A stretch of 64,000 nt of DNA from Gnetum montanum (Eukaryota > Streptophyta > Gnetopsida > Gnetales > Gnetaceae). Positions 23,164 to 33,908 of this stretch are shown in pieces. Made by a program: the position numbers and the translations under genes. Numbering within the stretch: the first letter of the stretch is position 1; each line of letters opens with the position of its first letter. The stretch is from positions 154,043 through 218,042 of the forward strand of contig MNCI01010107.1 of the NCBI GenBank assembly GCA_015680685.1, given 5' to 3'. The notes beneath the pieces are model-generated. The model was not told the origin of the DNA and did no database searches. It worked only from the letters and a program-made list of their open reading frames with translations.

Positions 23164-23184
23164 TTTTATCAGTGTGCTAATTTN

Positions 23185-24022
23185 GCCCCATGGAACACTT
23201 GGGGTTAATCATTCGTTGTCTTCCCAAACTTACTTGTTGTTGTCACAGTGTATGGTTAAGTAAGTCCGAGGTATATGATTTTTATATGTTTTTATGTTTT
23301 TCTCCTATGCTATGAGGTGAAGGGTTGAGAAACTAACTAACTCTAACTAATGTCCTAAGTCTACTAGCATCAGCATCCGTTCCCACTTACCGTACACACC
23401 CTGAACTATGCAACTGTGGCTACCAAACGCTAATCGTTACTGGGATCACCACACGTAATGCACGTGCTCGAAGTGGTCCTACTGAGGCACTTAACTTGCC
23501 TAAACGTGATGAGTAGTCGATTCCTTGACTAGCTGTACACATCTGTAGATGCTCGTAATCAAGTCGTACTCATCCCGCGTTCTAGGAGTTAAGGGTGAGA
23601 GAGACTAATCGCGATGAGTAGCTGATTCCTTGATTAGCCGTACACATTCGTCAATGCTCGTAATCAAGTCATACTCATGCCGCGCTAATGCAGGTAATAA
23701 ATAACAAGTAATAAGTCCTATTCCATGCACTGCAAGGTTTATCCACAAAGCCCATCTTTATTGCCGTACACAACTTGCGTTCAAGTACAAAGCTGCTCGA
23801 ATAAAGATCCATTCACTCGGGGACTCCCACTGCGGGCACATAGAAAATATTCTATCTCTGGAGTGATCAAACTGCCAGAGTTTCCCTACTTTAAGCCTAG
23901 GATGAGAAATGAGGGGAGTGCTACCTCTTATTTATAGATTTGGCGGCAAACCGCGATATTGCGTACGCGATATTGTAGGGGACGACGCAATATCACGGCT
24001 CATGCGATATCGTGTCTCATCA
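23185..24022 (-). mobile_element. 5' LTR (incomplete) of the 17-24 kb Gypsy element
   Basis: Ends CTCATCA at 24022. Its left part is cut by the single N at 23184: the first 90 or so bases of the LTR, and the primer-binding site that must sit between LTR and gag, are absent from the assembly. The rest is close to 17305-18034 but keeps the roughly 250 bases missing from that copy. TATAAATA on the minus strand near 23929-23936; GATATCGCG-type array at 23950-24018. Confidence 0.85.
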
Positions 24023-24027
24023 CTAAT

Positions 24028-27000
24028 GATCAATAAAACTTAATAAATAATTAATTGTTAAACTTTCATCAATGATTATTAGATAACTAGCTAAAAGAGA
24101 ATAAAATAAAAGTAATGACTAAATAAATGAAAACTACGTAAGTAACTGTCATTAAAGGAGTTGCAAATTCATTCGTATGGCCCCATGTTAAGCATGGGTG
24201 ATGTGATGAATTGATTACATATTGAATTAGGTGTGATATTTGGAGAGCATGGTAAGGATTCAAATTGCTTGAAAATGATGCAAAGCACATGACTAGCTAG
24301 CAATATGAATGAAGGTAGAGGTGTTACCTCACCCTAAAGAGCATTGCATGACACCACCTAGAGACCTAAAAAATATTACTAAATGATAACACAAGGGCAA
24401 ATAAAGACACCAAAGCACACAAACACCACAAACAAGACATACATACAACAAGACATCATAGAACTCAAGCTAGCTAAGATGTGCCCTTAAATTATATGTA
24501 TTTAACCCTGACCCCCTTCTTGGAAGAGCCTATGGTCTAGCTACATACCTACCCTTGAGATGCGGTATGTATGACATTAGAGCTATGTAGTTCTCAAAGT
24601 TTTATGATGGTTAAGTGAACAAAGAACCCAAGACAAATATTTATACTCCATCTAGCCACACTCTAAAGAGGAGCGACCTTTAGACTACCAACCAAGCATA
24701 CTTTCTTACAAAAAAGAGAAAGTGAAAGATGAATACAAAAGTTACTTTGTTGAATGTTTAGCATAATTCCTTACCAGAAGAGAAAGTGAAAGACAAATGC
24801 AAAAGTTACTTTTTTTGAATGTTTTTCTAAAACTTTGTCATTATATCCTAGATGCCTTTGAATTTTATGATATGTAAACCTAATCTTTCCTTAGAGTTCA
24901 AAATTCACATGTCTTCTCATAAAAGTAAAAGTTTGCACAAATTTTTAACATAGGTTTGTATGTGTTCATTCAAGCTTGGAGCATCATTATAGTTGCACTT
25001 ATAAGACCACTGTTCATTGATTTTATAAATGACACTTGGATTACGTTATTGCGGTAAAGTTATAAATAAATGTTTTGGAATAAAACAAAAATAAAATACA
25101 AATTCTTATTTTAATTTTTACAGGAGCAACAAGTTTTCAATACATTTCAAGCATTCATGAACCAATAAGAAGGAATAACCAAGAATTGTTCATTGGCCCA
25201 GGTGTCACCCATGCTGTATCATTGCCATTGCAGAATTCTGTACATCATTCCAATTAACTAAACCGATTCTAAACCTCCCTTAACCTAAAAATAACCAAAA
25301 CAGCATGTTTGAAATGGAACATCCCTTGCCCATAAAAGACCAATTTTAATCCATTGTACTCTACCTTGAAGATTTGTGATTTCCTAAAACTTCTGGATAA
25401 AAAGAAGCAACAACTACATCAGATTTTCTTCATTTAACAGGGTTTTAAAGGTAAATTCTAATCTATTTACTCTTAAGCATAAGCTACAAGCCAAGCTCGA
25501 ACTACAATCTATTTACTGAAAAATGCATGTGAGTTACCTTTTAGCTTAAACCAGACGAAAGTTACTTTTTCCTATTTTAAAGGCTTTTAGCTTAAACCAG
25601 AAGAAAGTTACTTTTTTCTATTTTAAAGGCTCTTATCAAATTAGGAAAGCCAAATGGCAAATGAAGCACCATGAAGTCATTGTGGATGTTAAAACTGGCA
25701 ATAACACTACCATTACTGCTTGCTTTTCGTAAATCTGAATGTAAAATGTACGGTTAGTATTTTTTCTACCACCCCAAGTAATTCTGAACCTAGCATTAAA
25801 TGAATTTAATTCTTGTAAGCAAGGAATGGAGGATTTGTGAGAAAGACTGCATGAATTACAAAATAATAAAATATTTAAATTGAATATTTTTAATTTTTTT
25901 CACACTTTACTTCAATTAAATATTTTTTTAATTTAAAATAAATTAAAATTTTCCAGAAAGAATCTTACACACTTCTATTCTTACTCCCACTTCCAAAATG
26001 CATGGTTGGTAAAAATTTTATGGGATTCGTGAATCTTCAACACAGTTTTGAACATGTCACATCCTAACATGTATAGCTTTAAGTGTTTTCTGAAAAATTA
26101 ATTTAAAATATGCAGGAACCATGCAATGGGAATAGCTTAGAATATATAGGTTAGACCAATGCGACAATGGTAATTTCAAATTTGAAAAATTATATTGAAT
26201 TTAAGGCTTGTTACCTACAGTGTTCACTTTGATCTGCATTGCATTTTTGTGTTTTTCGCTTTGCAGTTTCAATATTTCTCTGCAGTTATGTCCAAAAGTC
26301 GATGGGAAAAATTTTATACACCTCTCATGCTACACCTAAATTTAAAAATCGCCTTCATTTTTGTTTTTTGTTTTTTTTTAAGAAAAAGCGCTCGTCTAGA
26401 GCCCATTACTGGTCAATTTCTAGTGCTGCAACACCCTGCCATTGAATGGTAACAGTTATCATAAAATTCTGCACAAACTAACGTTTGTGTGTGAAAATGT
26501 ACAAGTGGTAAAATCCATGCGCTGAAGGCCTCACATGAACACCACACTCCATTTGTTTTGTCAACGAACTTAATCCACCTCCTTTTCATTTAGAATACGC
26601 AACAGAAGTAGTGAACTCACCTATAGATAAATTCAACCATCTCACATATTTGTTACAAGTACGGATGGTGTCTCTGCCTATACATTTGCTAAAAAGCCTC
26701 TTGAGTTTGAAAACCTTATACAGATGACGAATTGCCCTCAGCAACCCTCTGCAGTCAGTCAGTCAATGTAAGCTTGGCCACAACCTTGTTCATCCAAAGA
26801 AGATTGCATCTTAATGCATGAATCATCCGATAAAGAGTAAGATTTGACCAATAGTCTTGACTAAAAACTTTAAGCCTTACCACCACAATGTGCAAAATTA
26901 TCGTGCAGACGCCTATGCATAAATTGATTAATTATGCATATTCAAAGCTTCCCATAAGAGAGTGCTAATTTCCCAAGTTTCTGAGGTTTTGACTGGAATT
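24028..27000. other. Spacer with small tandem duplications
   Basis: AT-rich, no gene supported. Two minor features: a 46-bp near-perfect tandem duplication at 25539-25630, and a direct repeat of about 66 bp at 24710-24836 (GAGAAAGTGAAAGA...). An 85-codon frame at 26195-26452 is hydrophobic and matches nothing I know; I do not call it. Confidence 0.6.
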
Positions 27001-27084
27001 AAGAAGTAAATTTCTAGTGTTCATATATAACGGACATCTGCAAAACATGTTGCCCACTTTCAAGTAAATATTTGTTTTTAATGA

Positions 27085-29694
27085 TCACCAATAATCCCCG
27101 CATGAACAAAATCCATCTTTAAAATGGTGAAATCGATTAATGTCTCTTAAGGTGATTTCTCTTTTGACGATCCGTGAGATGTACTTGATAGCAACGTGAC
27201 AGTCACCACACACACGAAGGTTCTTATAGACAATAATAGGTAAGCCTGGGGGCAAGCTTATCAAACCAAAGGCTATTGCAATCCTCTCACTATGGTAGAG
27301 AAGACAATTTTCCTTTTGCTCAACTTCAACATCATGTAAATCAAAATCAGTGCTAGGAATATAACCTAAGGCCTCCGCCTCCCTAGACAAGGCTTGCAGC
27401 TTTGCATATATCTCTTCAGTTTGTGGGTGTGATCTATCATGGGCAACAAACCTATGAACCTTGTTCTTGACTTCAAGCCAGCTGCACCCGGGTTGCTGCT
27501 TCTTAACCTTCCTGTCCACCATCATCCTTCTGACTTTTTCTGCTTCCTCCCAATTCCCAGATTCAGCGTAGAGATTAGATAGAAGAACATACTTGGCTGC
27601 ATTATATGGCTCCAATTTGAACAGAGCTTCTGCAGCCAGCTTTGCCAAAGGAATATTACTGTGCTTTTTACTGGCACCAAGCAGTGCACTCCATGCATTG
27701 GCATCAGCATCAAAGGGAATGCTGTCAATCAATCTAGATGCCTCTTCTAAGCGTCCATCTCGGCCAAGAATGTCAATAATACAAGCATAATGAAGACTAT
27801 TAGGAGTGATGCCAAATTTTTGGGACATTGAAGTAAACAGTTGAAGCCCTTTGTCCACCAGTCCCGAATGGTTGCAAGCAGATAAAACAGAGATAAATGT
27901 TAACTCGTCAGGAACCATGCCAGAGCTTTGCATCTTCTCAAAAAGAGCAAGAACATCTTTGCCACGGCCATGCTGGGCACAAGCAGCAAATACTGCATTC
28001 CACGTAACAACATCCCTTTGCCTTTCAGCCATGTTGTCAAACAACTGAAAAGCCTCGTTTAGGCTCCCACATTTTGCATACATTGCTATGGCAGCATTGC
28101 TTACTGATACATGGGAGTCGAATCCACTTGCTATCGCCTGCCCATGGACTGATTTCCCAAGTTGCAGCAATGTCAAGTGCCCACAGGAGCTTAAAACGCT
28201 AGAAAAAACATAGATATCGAGCTGAATACCTTTGTCCCGCTTTGCCTGCTGAAAGAGCTGCAGTGCCTCTTCGTAAAAGCCATGGAAGGCATACCCAGTA
28301 ATCATAGCATTCCATGACACAGAATCCTTATCAATGCTCTCGAAAATGTTAAGGGCTGCCTGGATATCCCCACATTTTGCATACATGCTCACAAGGGCAT
28401 TGCCAACAGATACCGCACTCTGAAAACCAGATCGAATTACATGCGCATGCACATGCCTGGCGCAATCCAAATCCCCCAAACCTGCACAGGCGGCCACAAT
28501 AGATGTAAACGTAACTCTATCTGCCTCCAGGGCGCCCGTGTTTCCTCTGAGAAGCCTAATATAGAGCATCAAACACTGTTGCACAGGTCCATCATGAGCA
28601 TAAGCTGCGATCATGGCATTCCAGGAGATGATATTGCGATTAGGCATATTGTCAAACAGGTTCCTAGCCTTTTGCAGGTCGCCCAATTTAGCACAACCTG
28701 CAAGCATTGCAGTCCAGGAAAATGAATCTCGGATGCTCATGTTCTCAAACACAAGGCAGGCACACTCTAGGAATCCTCCGTTGGAATACATAGTGATAAG
28801 CGCATTGTTAACGGACACAAATGACACAAATCCAGATTTGACAGCCAAGGCATGTACCTGTTTTCCCTGTTCCAGCACAATGCATCCACCTCCACCGCTG
28901 CCGCACGCACTCACAACGCTGCAAATAGCAAATTCATCCACACCAACGCCATCCCTCAACATTTCTGAAAATATGTTGAGTGCGTCCTTAAATAAACCAT
29001 GTCTGGCATATCCGCTGATGAGGGCCGTGCAGGACACCATATCTCTTTCAGGCATTTCCTCAAACACTTGCCGCGCATCCTTCATTTTACCCGCTCGAGC
29101 ATATCCTGCTAGCATTACGTTCCACAGCACCACGTTTCGCTTGGGAATTTCATCGAACACCTGCCGCGCAAGGTTCAGTTTCCCCGTTTTCGCGTAGAAA
29201 TCGACAAGCGATGAGCCTACGAACATATCATTTGTGAACCCTAATTTTGCGGCGAGGGCATGGAATTGGAGGCCGTTTGACAGGTTTTGTAAAGCGGAGC
29301 AGGCGCTGAGAACCGCAGAGAGCGTAGCCATGTCGGGTTTCATGCCACCTCGCAGAGCCACTTCCAGAAAGCCTAGCGCGTCCCTGGCTCGGCCTCGCCG
29401 TCTGTAAGATGAGATAATCACGTTTGCTGTTGCGGAGGCCATTTTCACAACCAGTTTTGTGGATTCTTTGAAGAAGAACCGTTGCCGCACAAATTCTGCG
29501 AACTTTGGTATATCTGCGTTTGAATTCGATGTGAAAGCCATGCAGGATTTGTGACATCCGTGTGGCTTTGCTCTTGATGTGGATCCATGGAATGGAAGAT
29601 TCCGCAGAAACGAATGCCAGAGTTGATCGCAAGATATTGAAGCGATTTCATTGTCTGCAAACAAACATTTCTCATTCACACAAATCATAGGCAC
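27085..29694 (-). CDS. DYW-type pentatricopeptide repeat (PPR) protein, intronless
   Basis: Complete 869-residue ORF, ATG at 29694 and TGA at 27085-27087. An N-terminal stretch of about 80 residues, rich in Ser/Lys/Arg, may be an organelle transit peptide. An array of PLS-type PPR motifs then runs to about residue 660 (repeated forms such as NALVSMYAKCGDIQAALNIF and SWNAMITGYAFHG). The E/E+ region follows (about 667-770, PGCSWLEV from 735), then a C-terminal DYW deaminase domain with HSE (801-803), CGDC (829-832), HH (856-857) and CSCGDYW at the very end. All zinc-binding and catalytic residues expected of a DYW cytidine deaminase are present. Such proteins bind organelle RNA in sequence-specific fashion and convert C to U in mitochondria or plastids. 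Target and organelle cannot be told from sequence. Lack of introns is normal for the family. A TATA box lies 67 bases upstream. A start at Met84 (MASATANV) is possible but would remove the likely transit peptide. Confidence 0.97.
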   Translation of the reverse strand: MPMICVNEKCLFADNEIASISCDQLWHSFLRNLPFHGSTSRAKPHGCHKSCMAFTSNSNADIPKFAEFVRQRFFFKESTKLVVKMASATANVIISSYRRRGRARDALGFLEVALRGGMKPDMATLSAVLSACSALQNLSNGLQFHALAAKLGFTNDMFVGSSLVDFYAKTGKLNLARQVFDEIPKRNVVLWNVMLAGYARAGKMKDARQVFEEMPERDMVSCTALISGYARHGLFKDALNIFSEMLRDGVGVDEFAICSVVSACGSGGGGCIVLEQGKQVHALAVKSGFVSFVSVNNALITMYSNGGFLECACLVFENMSIRDSFSWTAMLAGCAKLGDLQKARNLFDNMPNRNIISWNAMIAAYAHDGPVQQCLMLYIRLLRGNTGALEADRVTFTSIVAACAGLGDLDCARHVHAHVIRSGFQSAVSVGNALVSMYAKCGDIQAALNIFESIDKDSVSWNAMITGYAFHGFYEEALQLFQQAKRDKGIQLDIYVFSSVLSSCGHLTLLQLGKSVHGQAIASGFDSHVSVSNAAIAMYAKCGSLNEAFQLFDNMAERQRDVVTWNAVFAACAQHGRGKDVLALFEKMQSSGMVPDELTFISVLSACNHSGLVDKGLQLFTSMSQKFGITPNSLHYACIIDILGRDGRLEEASRLIDSIPFDADANAWSALLGASKKHSNIPLAKLAAEALFKLEPYNAAKYVLLSNLYAESGNWEEAEKVRRMMVDRKVKKQQPGCSWLEVKNKVHRFVAHDRSHPQTEEIYAKLQALSREAEALGYIPSTDFDLHDVEVEQKENCLLYHSERIAIAFGLISLPPGLPIIVYKNLRVCGDCHVAIKYISRIVKREITLRDINRFHHFKDGFCSCGDYW

Positions 29695-29760
29695 CCCTGC
29701 GGATGATGTGAATTCTAATTGGATTTTGATCGAATTTGATGAAAACTAGATGCAACATCG

Positions 29761-29767
29761 TTTTATA
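29761..29767 (-). promoter_or_regulatory. Putative TATA box of the PPR gene
   Basis: Minus strand TATAAAA, 67 bases upstream of the PPR start codon, which would give a short leader of about 35-40 bases. Position and sequence fit; no experimental support. Confidence 0.5.
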
Positions 29768-29932
29768 CATGGAGTCGCCCAGTGAACTTAGAAATACCGA
29801 ACCGTGGCGAGTTTCAAAGTAGAAAAGTCGTGCTCATCATGCGGGTTGAACTCCTCGCTAATATCAAATTTTTTAACACTACGGATGATATATATATCTT
29901 ATATGTAGGGTCATTCATTGTTAAGGAATGAG

Positions 29933-31681
29933 CTAGGAACAAAACGCAAGCCATCCAATCTAGCTTCTCTCCTTGGACTTATCATTTTGATATCAAGTGG
30001 CTATCTCCTACTGATATTTTCACCCTCTTAGGTATCCCTATTGCTTTATTTGCTACTCCCACTACCATATGGAACAATGTGGTGGAAAAGGTGAAACATA
30101 AAGCTTTGAAATGGGCTTCTAAACCCTTATCTCTTGCAGGTAGATTTATCGTAGTTAATTATATTTTGAGCTCCACTCATGTCTATTACTCTTCCTTTAT
30201 GGCTCCTTCCAAATCTTCCTTTCAATGCATTAACAACATTCTTAGGAATTTCCTTTGGGGGGATAAGGATGATCACAAAGCTTTTCATCGAGTAGCTTGG
30301 GATACTTGCACTTTAAGTAAAGAACACGGGGGCTTAGGCCTTGCCTCTATTGAGCACCAGAGTATTCTCTTGGCCTCCAAATGGGTGACTCGGTGTATTG
30401 AAGGAGATGAAGTTTGGAAGATCCTTTTTAAGCATAACATCTCTTATCTTGGTATTCACCATAGATGGCAAAATACTCATTGGAGCAATTGGATCATTAG
30501 TGAGGCTCTCAGAAGATCAAAGGTTCTTTCTTGTTTAAGCAAATTTGGCGATGTTGGAGCCAACTTAGCGGTTTGTTGCAATGGAAACCTTCCTAGATAA
30601 GCTTGCACTCTCTATCAACACACTTGATCTGGTGGTCTCCTATTTTTAAAAAGAATGTAGGTTGTCTTTATGATGAATTCTCTCATAGAGCCAATCGTTT
30701 TGCTGACCACAATCTCCACCATATTGATCAATTATATACTATTAGAAATGATTCTCCTACCCTCTCTTGGACACATGTGAAAGTAAAATGGGGGTTTCAA
30801 AGACAAGATATTATCATTTACCAACACATTGAGCAAGTTCTCTCCAACTTTGCTATGCATAAGTTGCATACTAATACTCCTTGGTATGATGATTGGTTTT
30901 GGCCTGACGATTCCCCTCTTCGCTCTTTATGCATCTCTAAAGCCAAATTTTGGTTTCACATGCAAGATTTTCAATTCTCCACTCTAAATAGAGGTTGCCG
31001 TTTACATCTTGAGGACCACCAATGGAAAACTATTTTTTGTTGGATTTGGACTTCCAAGGCCCAACTTAAGCATCGTTTCTTTTTTTTTTGTCCTTGGTTC
31101 ATCAAGGTCTTCCCATCAAACATAGGCTTCATTTCTTAGGAATTGATCATCCTAAATGCCCCATTTGTAAAGCGGATGACTCTTTTCAACATGTATTTTG
31201 GGATTGCTCATTTTCTCAACAAATTTGGAAATGGTGTCAATCTCTCCAAGTCTTCCTTCCTAACCATTCTATTGGTTTTCCTCAATGTATCTTTCAAGAT
31301 GATTGTGTTAAGTGCCACCTTCAAAAAGCCTGGAAAATCCTCTTATTTGAGATTATCTTCTTTATTTGGAAATGTCACCTAGATGCTTGGTATCAAAACA
31401 TAAACTACAATGAATTTGACTACCGTATGAAATGCTCTATTGCTAGTATTGTTCAACTTCAATGTCGAGAACTAGGCTTTATCAATAATATTACCTTTTT
31501 CTAAATGGTTTCTCTTTGAGTTAGTTGTATTGGTCTCCTTTTTCAGCTGTTGTCCCAGGGGATGTGATAAGCTTATGTCTTGTTGCAGGTCACTGGGGGG
31601 TCATCTTGCAACATTGGGATCTGTTAAGGTTTTGGTTTTAATTTTTCTTCTCCAGCTTGTAGCTCACCTTAACAACCCCCC
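29933..31681 (+). mobile_element. 5'-truncated LINE with 13-bp TSD
   Basis: Flanked by a perfect 13-bp target duplication GTTAAGGAATGAG (29920-29932 and 31682-31694). The insert starts inside the reverse transcriptase and runs to a 3' end with no poly(A) tail (…CACCTTAACAACCCCC). Coding part at 29941-31504. Insertion lies 240 bases upstream of the PPR start codon, so the LINE may bound that gene's promoter. Confidence 0.9.
29941..31504 (+). pseudogene. LINE ORF2 C-terminal part (RT thumb, zf-RVT)
   Basis: Reads in frame from 29941: TDIFTLLGIPIALFA, ALKWASKPLSLAGRFIVVN and NNILRNFLWGDKDDHKAFHR, then HGGLGLASIE, all typical of the segment after the catalytic palm of plant LINE reverse transcriptases. 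After a stop at 30598 and frame changes (about 30600 and 31090) it ends in a zf-RVT domain: RLHFLGIDHPKCPICKADD, then HVFWDCSFSQQIW. The catalytic YADD region and the endonuclease were lost by 5' truncation, so the copy is dead. Confidence 0.85.
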
Positions 31682-31694
31682 GTTAAGGAATGAG

Positions 31695-32090
31695 ATATTA
31701 GTCTTTTGGTACAAATCTTGGTTTGGTAATTCCAGGTTGCTAGTTTTGTTCTACTAAGTATAATTGAGTTATAAATTTTTATAATTCTAAGCTATACCTA
31801 TTTTTCACTTATTTGGGGTTCCAACACCTCCCATTGATTATTTTGCTTCACTTCTAGAAAAGTTTTATATTGGTTATATGTTGATTTTATTTTACTTAAT
31901 GATTGATATAAATTTTCATCAAAAGATATTGCTTCTCATTATATATTTCTGCATGTTATTTGATTTATTCACTCAAATAAGAATTTTATATGGGTGATTC
32001 AAGGTATCCTTAACACCATGGTATTAATATTTTGCATGCTTACTATTTTTTGAAATTTTTTTTGCTTATCAAAGTAACCAATTCTAAAAA
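31695..32090. other. AT-rich spacer
   Basis: Nothing recognised between the LINE and the next LTR. Confidence 0.5.
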
Positions 32091-32910
32091 TGATGAATGA
32101 TGAGGTACCCCCTATGCCCAACCATACGAATCACAAGCATTTACACATGATCTGGTTGAATTCTATGGATGGGACTAGTTGTGGCATTTAAATCATTATG
32201 TCTTGATCACAATTCACTGTCTTCCCACTTGGACTAGTGGTAGCTTTTTTGCATATGGTTTAATCCAAAGTGAGGCATATGATAATTGATGTTGTTTCGG
32301 CCTTATGCTACTCTTAACAATAATAGAGAAATCAATTACGTAATCTAATTAACAACATAAAGTAAAGTCTAAACTAGCCTATGAGTAATGAGTGTCTATT
32401 CCCAGCTTGTTGTACATGTCTTGAACTCAGGTATCCACTACTGGGATTACCAAGCACTATGCTACTGGGAAAACCAAGCAATAACATTGGTGGGATTACC
32501 AGGAGAATACATGTTTACACTCGAAACTAGTCGTGCTCATTCTGCCAATTCATTAATATGTATGGAAACATAAATATTAACTAAGTACATAAAACAGAAA
32601 TTGAATTAAAAGTAAATTTAATATAAGTCAAAATGTTGCAATGAATAAGAATCAATCTCAATCTTATTGCTATTCATGGAATGTGTCTAGGTACATTGCC
32701 ACTTGAATAAGACGTTATACAACTGACTCAAATCCACACTACAAGCACTCACTAATTCTTTTGTAAGACTACAAACATAAAACTGCAAGAGTTTGGCTAC
32801 TCTATTGACAAAATAATGTTAATATATAATGGGAGGACACATATTTATAGGCAAAAATAAACACTGTGTCAATGGGGCCTAGTTAACAAGGCCAAGATAT
32901 CGAAGCCAAG

Positions 32911-33772
32911 TGATGAGTCATGATATCGAACCCTCGATATCAGATCCTCGATATCAAACCCTTGATATCGGATACCCAATATCAGAGGTGTGGAAGAGAT
33001 ATTGGACATGCGATGTTAGAACCTATCTCGTTGCCTATAAATAAGAGACCAGGGCACTTGGTTTGGAGTTTTTTCAGTCCCTTAGCCAAACTCTTGCAGT
33101 TTTTCCTTTCCAGAGTTAGAATTATTTCTGAGTGTCCGCAGTAGGAGTCATAGAGTAAATGAATATTTATTCGAGCATTGTGTACCTGAGCACACCTTGT
33201 GATCAGAAATAAAGACGAACTTTATGATAAACTTTACAACATTCAGAATAGTTTAGTTACTAAATTTAATGTTATTTGTTGTTATTTGATGCTTTCATTA
33301 GTTAATTAATCTCATTTTTATTGAATTATTAATTATTGATTGTCAACGAAATTAGCACACTTAGCACGACCACTTTGAGCATACATGGAACACTTGGTAA
33401 CCTAGTAATGATTAGCGTTTGGTAATCTCAGTAGTGTTACACTAGTTTAGGATGTGTCTAGAGAGTGGGAACAGATGCTAGTGTTAGGATTTGATTTACA
33501 TTAGAGTTACAAAACCCATTAGTTAACTCAATCTTTTCATTTCACATATTTAGGAGACTACAACAGAAAAGATAAAAACATAAAAATTACATACCTCAAG
33601 TTTACTTAACCATACAATTATGCCTTACAAGTAAGCTTAGGAAGACAATGATTGCATAACCCATCCGTATTCTGTGTAAGCGTATAAGCACTTAATCATC
33701 AGAGTTCGACTGGATCGCATGTGAACACTCGTATTCATATGGTTCAGCATAGGGGTATCTTGTCACTCATCA
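32911..33772 (+). mobile_element. 5' LTR of the full-length Gypsy element
   Basis: TGATGAG...CACTCATCA, 862 bases. GATATC repeats at 32920-32990 (for example CCTCGATATCAGAT), TATA box TATAAATA at 33036-33043. Transcription would start a little downstream, in the R region. Confidence 0.93.
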
Positions 33773-33792
33773 TTGGTGCCAATGCTGGGGAC
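33773..33792 (+). promoter_or_regulatory. Primer-binding site (tRNA-Asp type)
   Basis: TTGGTGCCAATGCTGGGGAC directly after the LTR, close to the plant tRNA-Asp complement used by Athila/Tat-like elements. Confidence 0.8.
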
Positions 33793-33908
33793 TTTGTTGT
33801 TTGTGTGCTAATTAGAACTTAAGAAATCCATCCATCATTGGAATGAACCCTTAGAGCTAACTATTCTACAATTACCAGAGAAGGGTATTGCACAATGAGT
33901 AATTAATT

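Larger units (their letters stand above)
17305..24022 (-). mobile_element. Gypsy-type LTR element with gag, TSD CTAAT
   Basis: Minus-oriented element bounded by LTRs 17305-18034 (3') and 23185-24022 (5', incomplete). The 5-bp target duplication CTAAT is perfect (17300-17304 and 24023-24027). Internal order from right to left: decayed gag (about 21040-23163), a 955-N gap, a 2-kb post-pol untranslated region (18047-20082) and the polypurine tract (18035-18046). The bases left of the gap match the full element's post-integrase region at about 40020, and those right of it are late gag. Pol is thus missing or would have to fit the gap; it needs about 3.8 kb. Single Ns at 17605 and 23184 hide collapsed sequence. 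Confidence 0.9.

Noticed and set aside
26195-26452. 85-codon hydrophobic ORF upstream of the PPR stop side
   Set aside because: Phe/Leu-rich reading of T-rich DNA, no start context or homology that I can recognise.
28613-29197. 194-codon plus-strand ORF opposite the PPR gene
   Set aside because: Shadow frame of the minus-strand PPR coding sequence.
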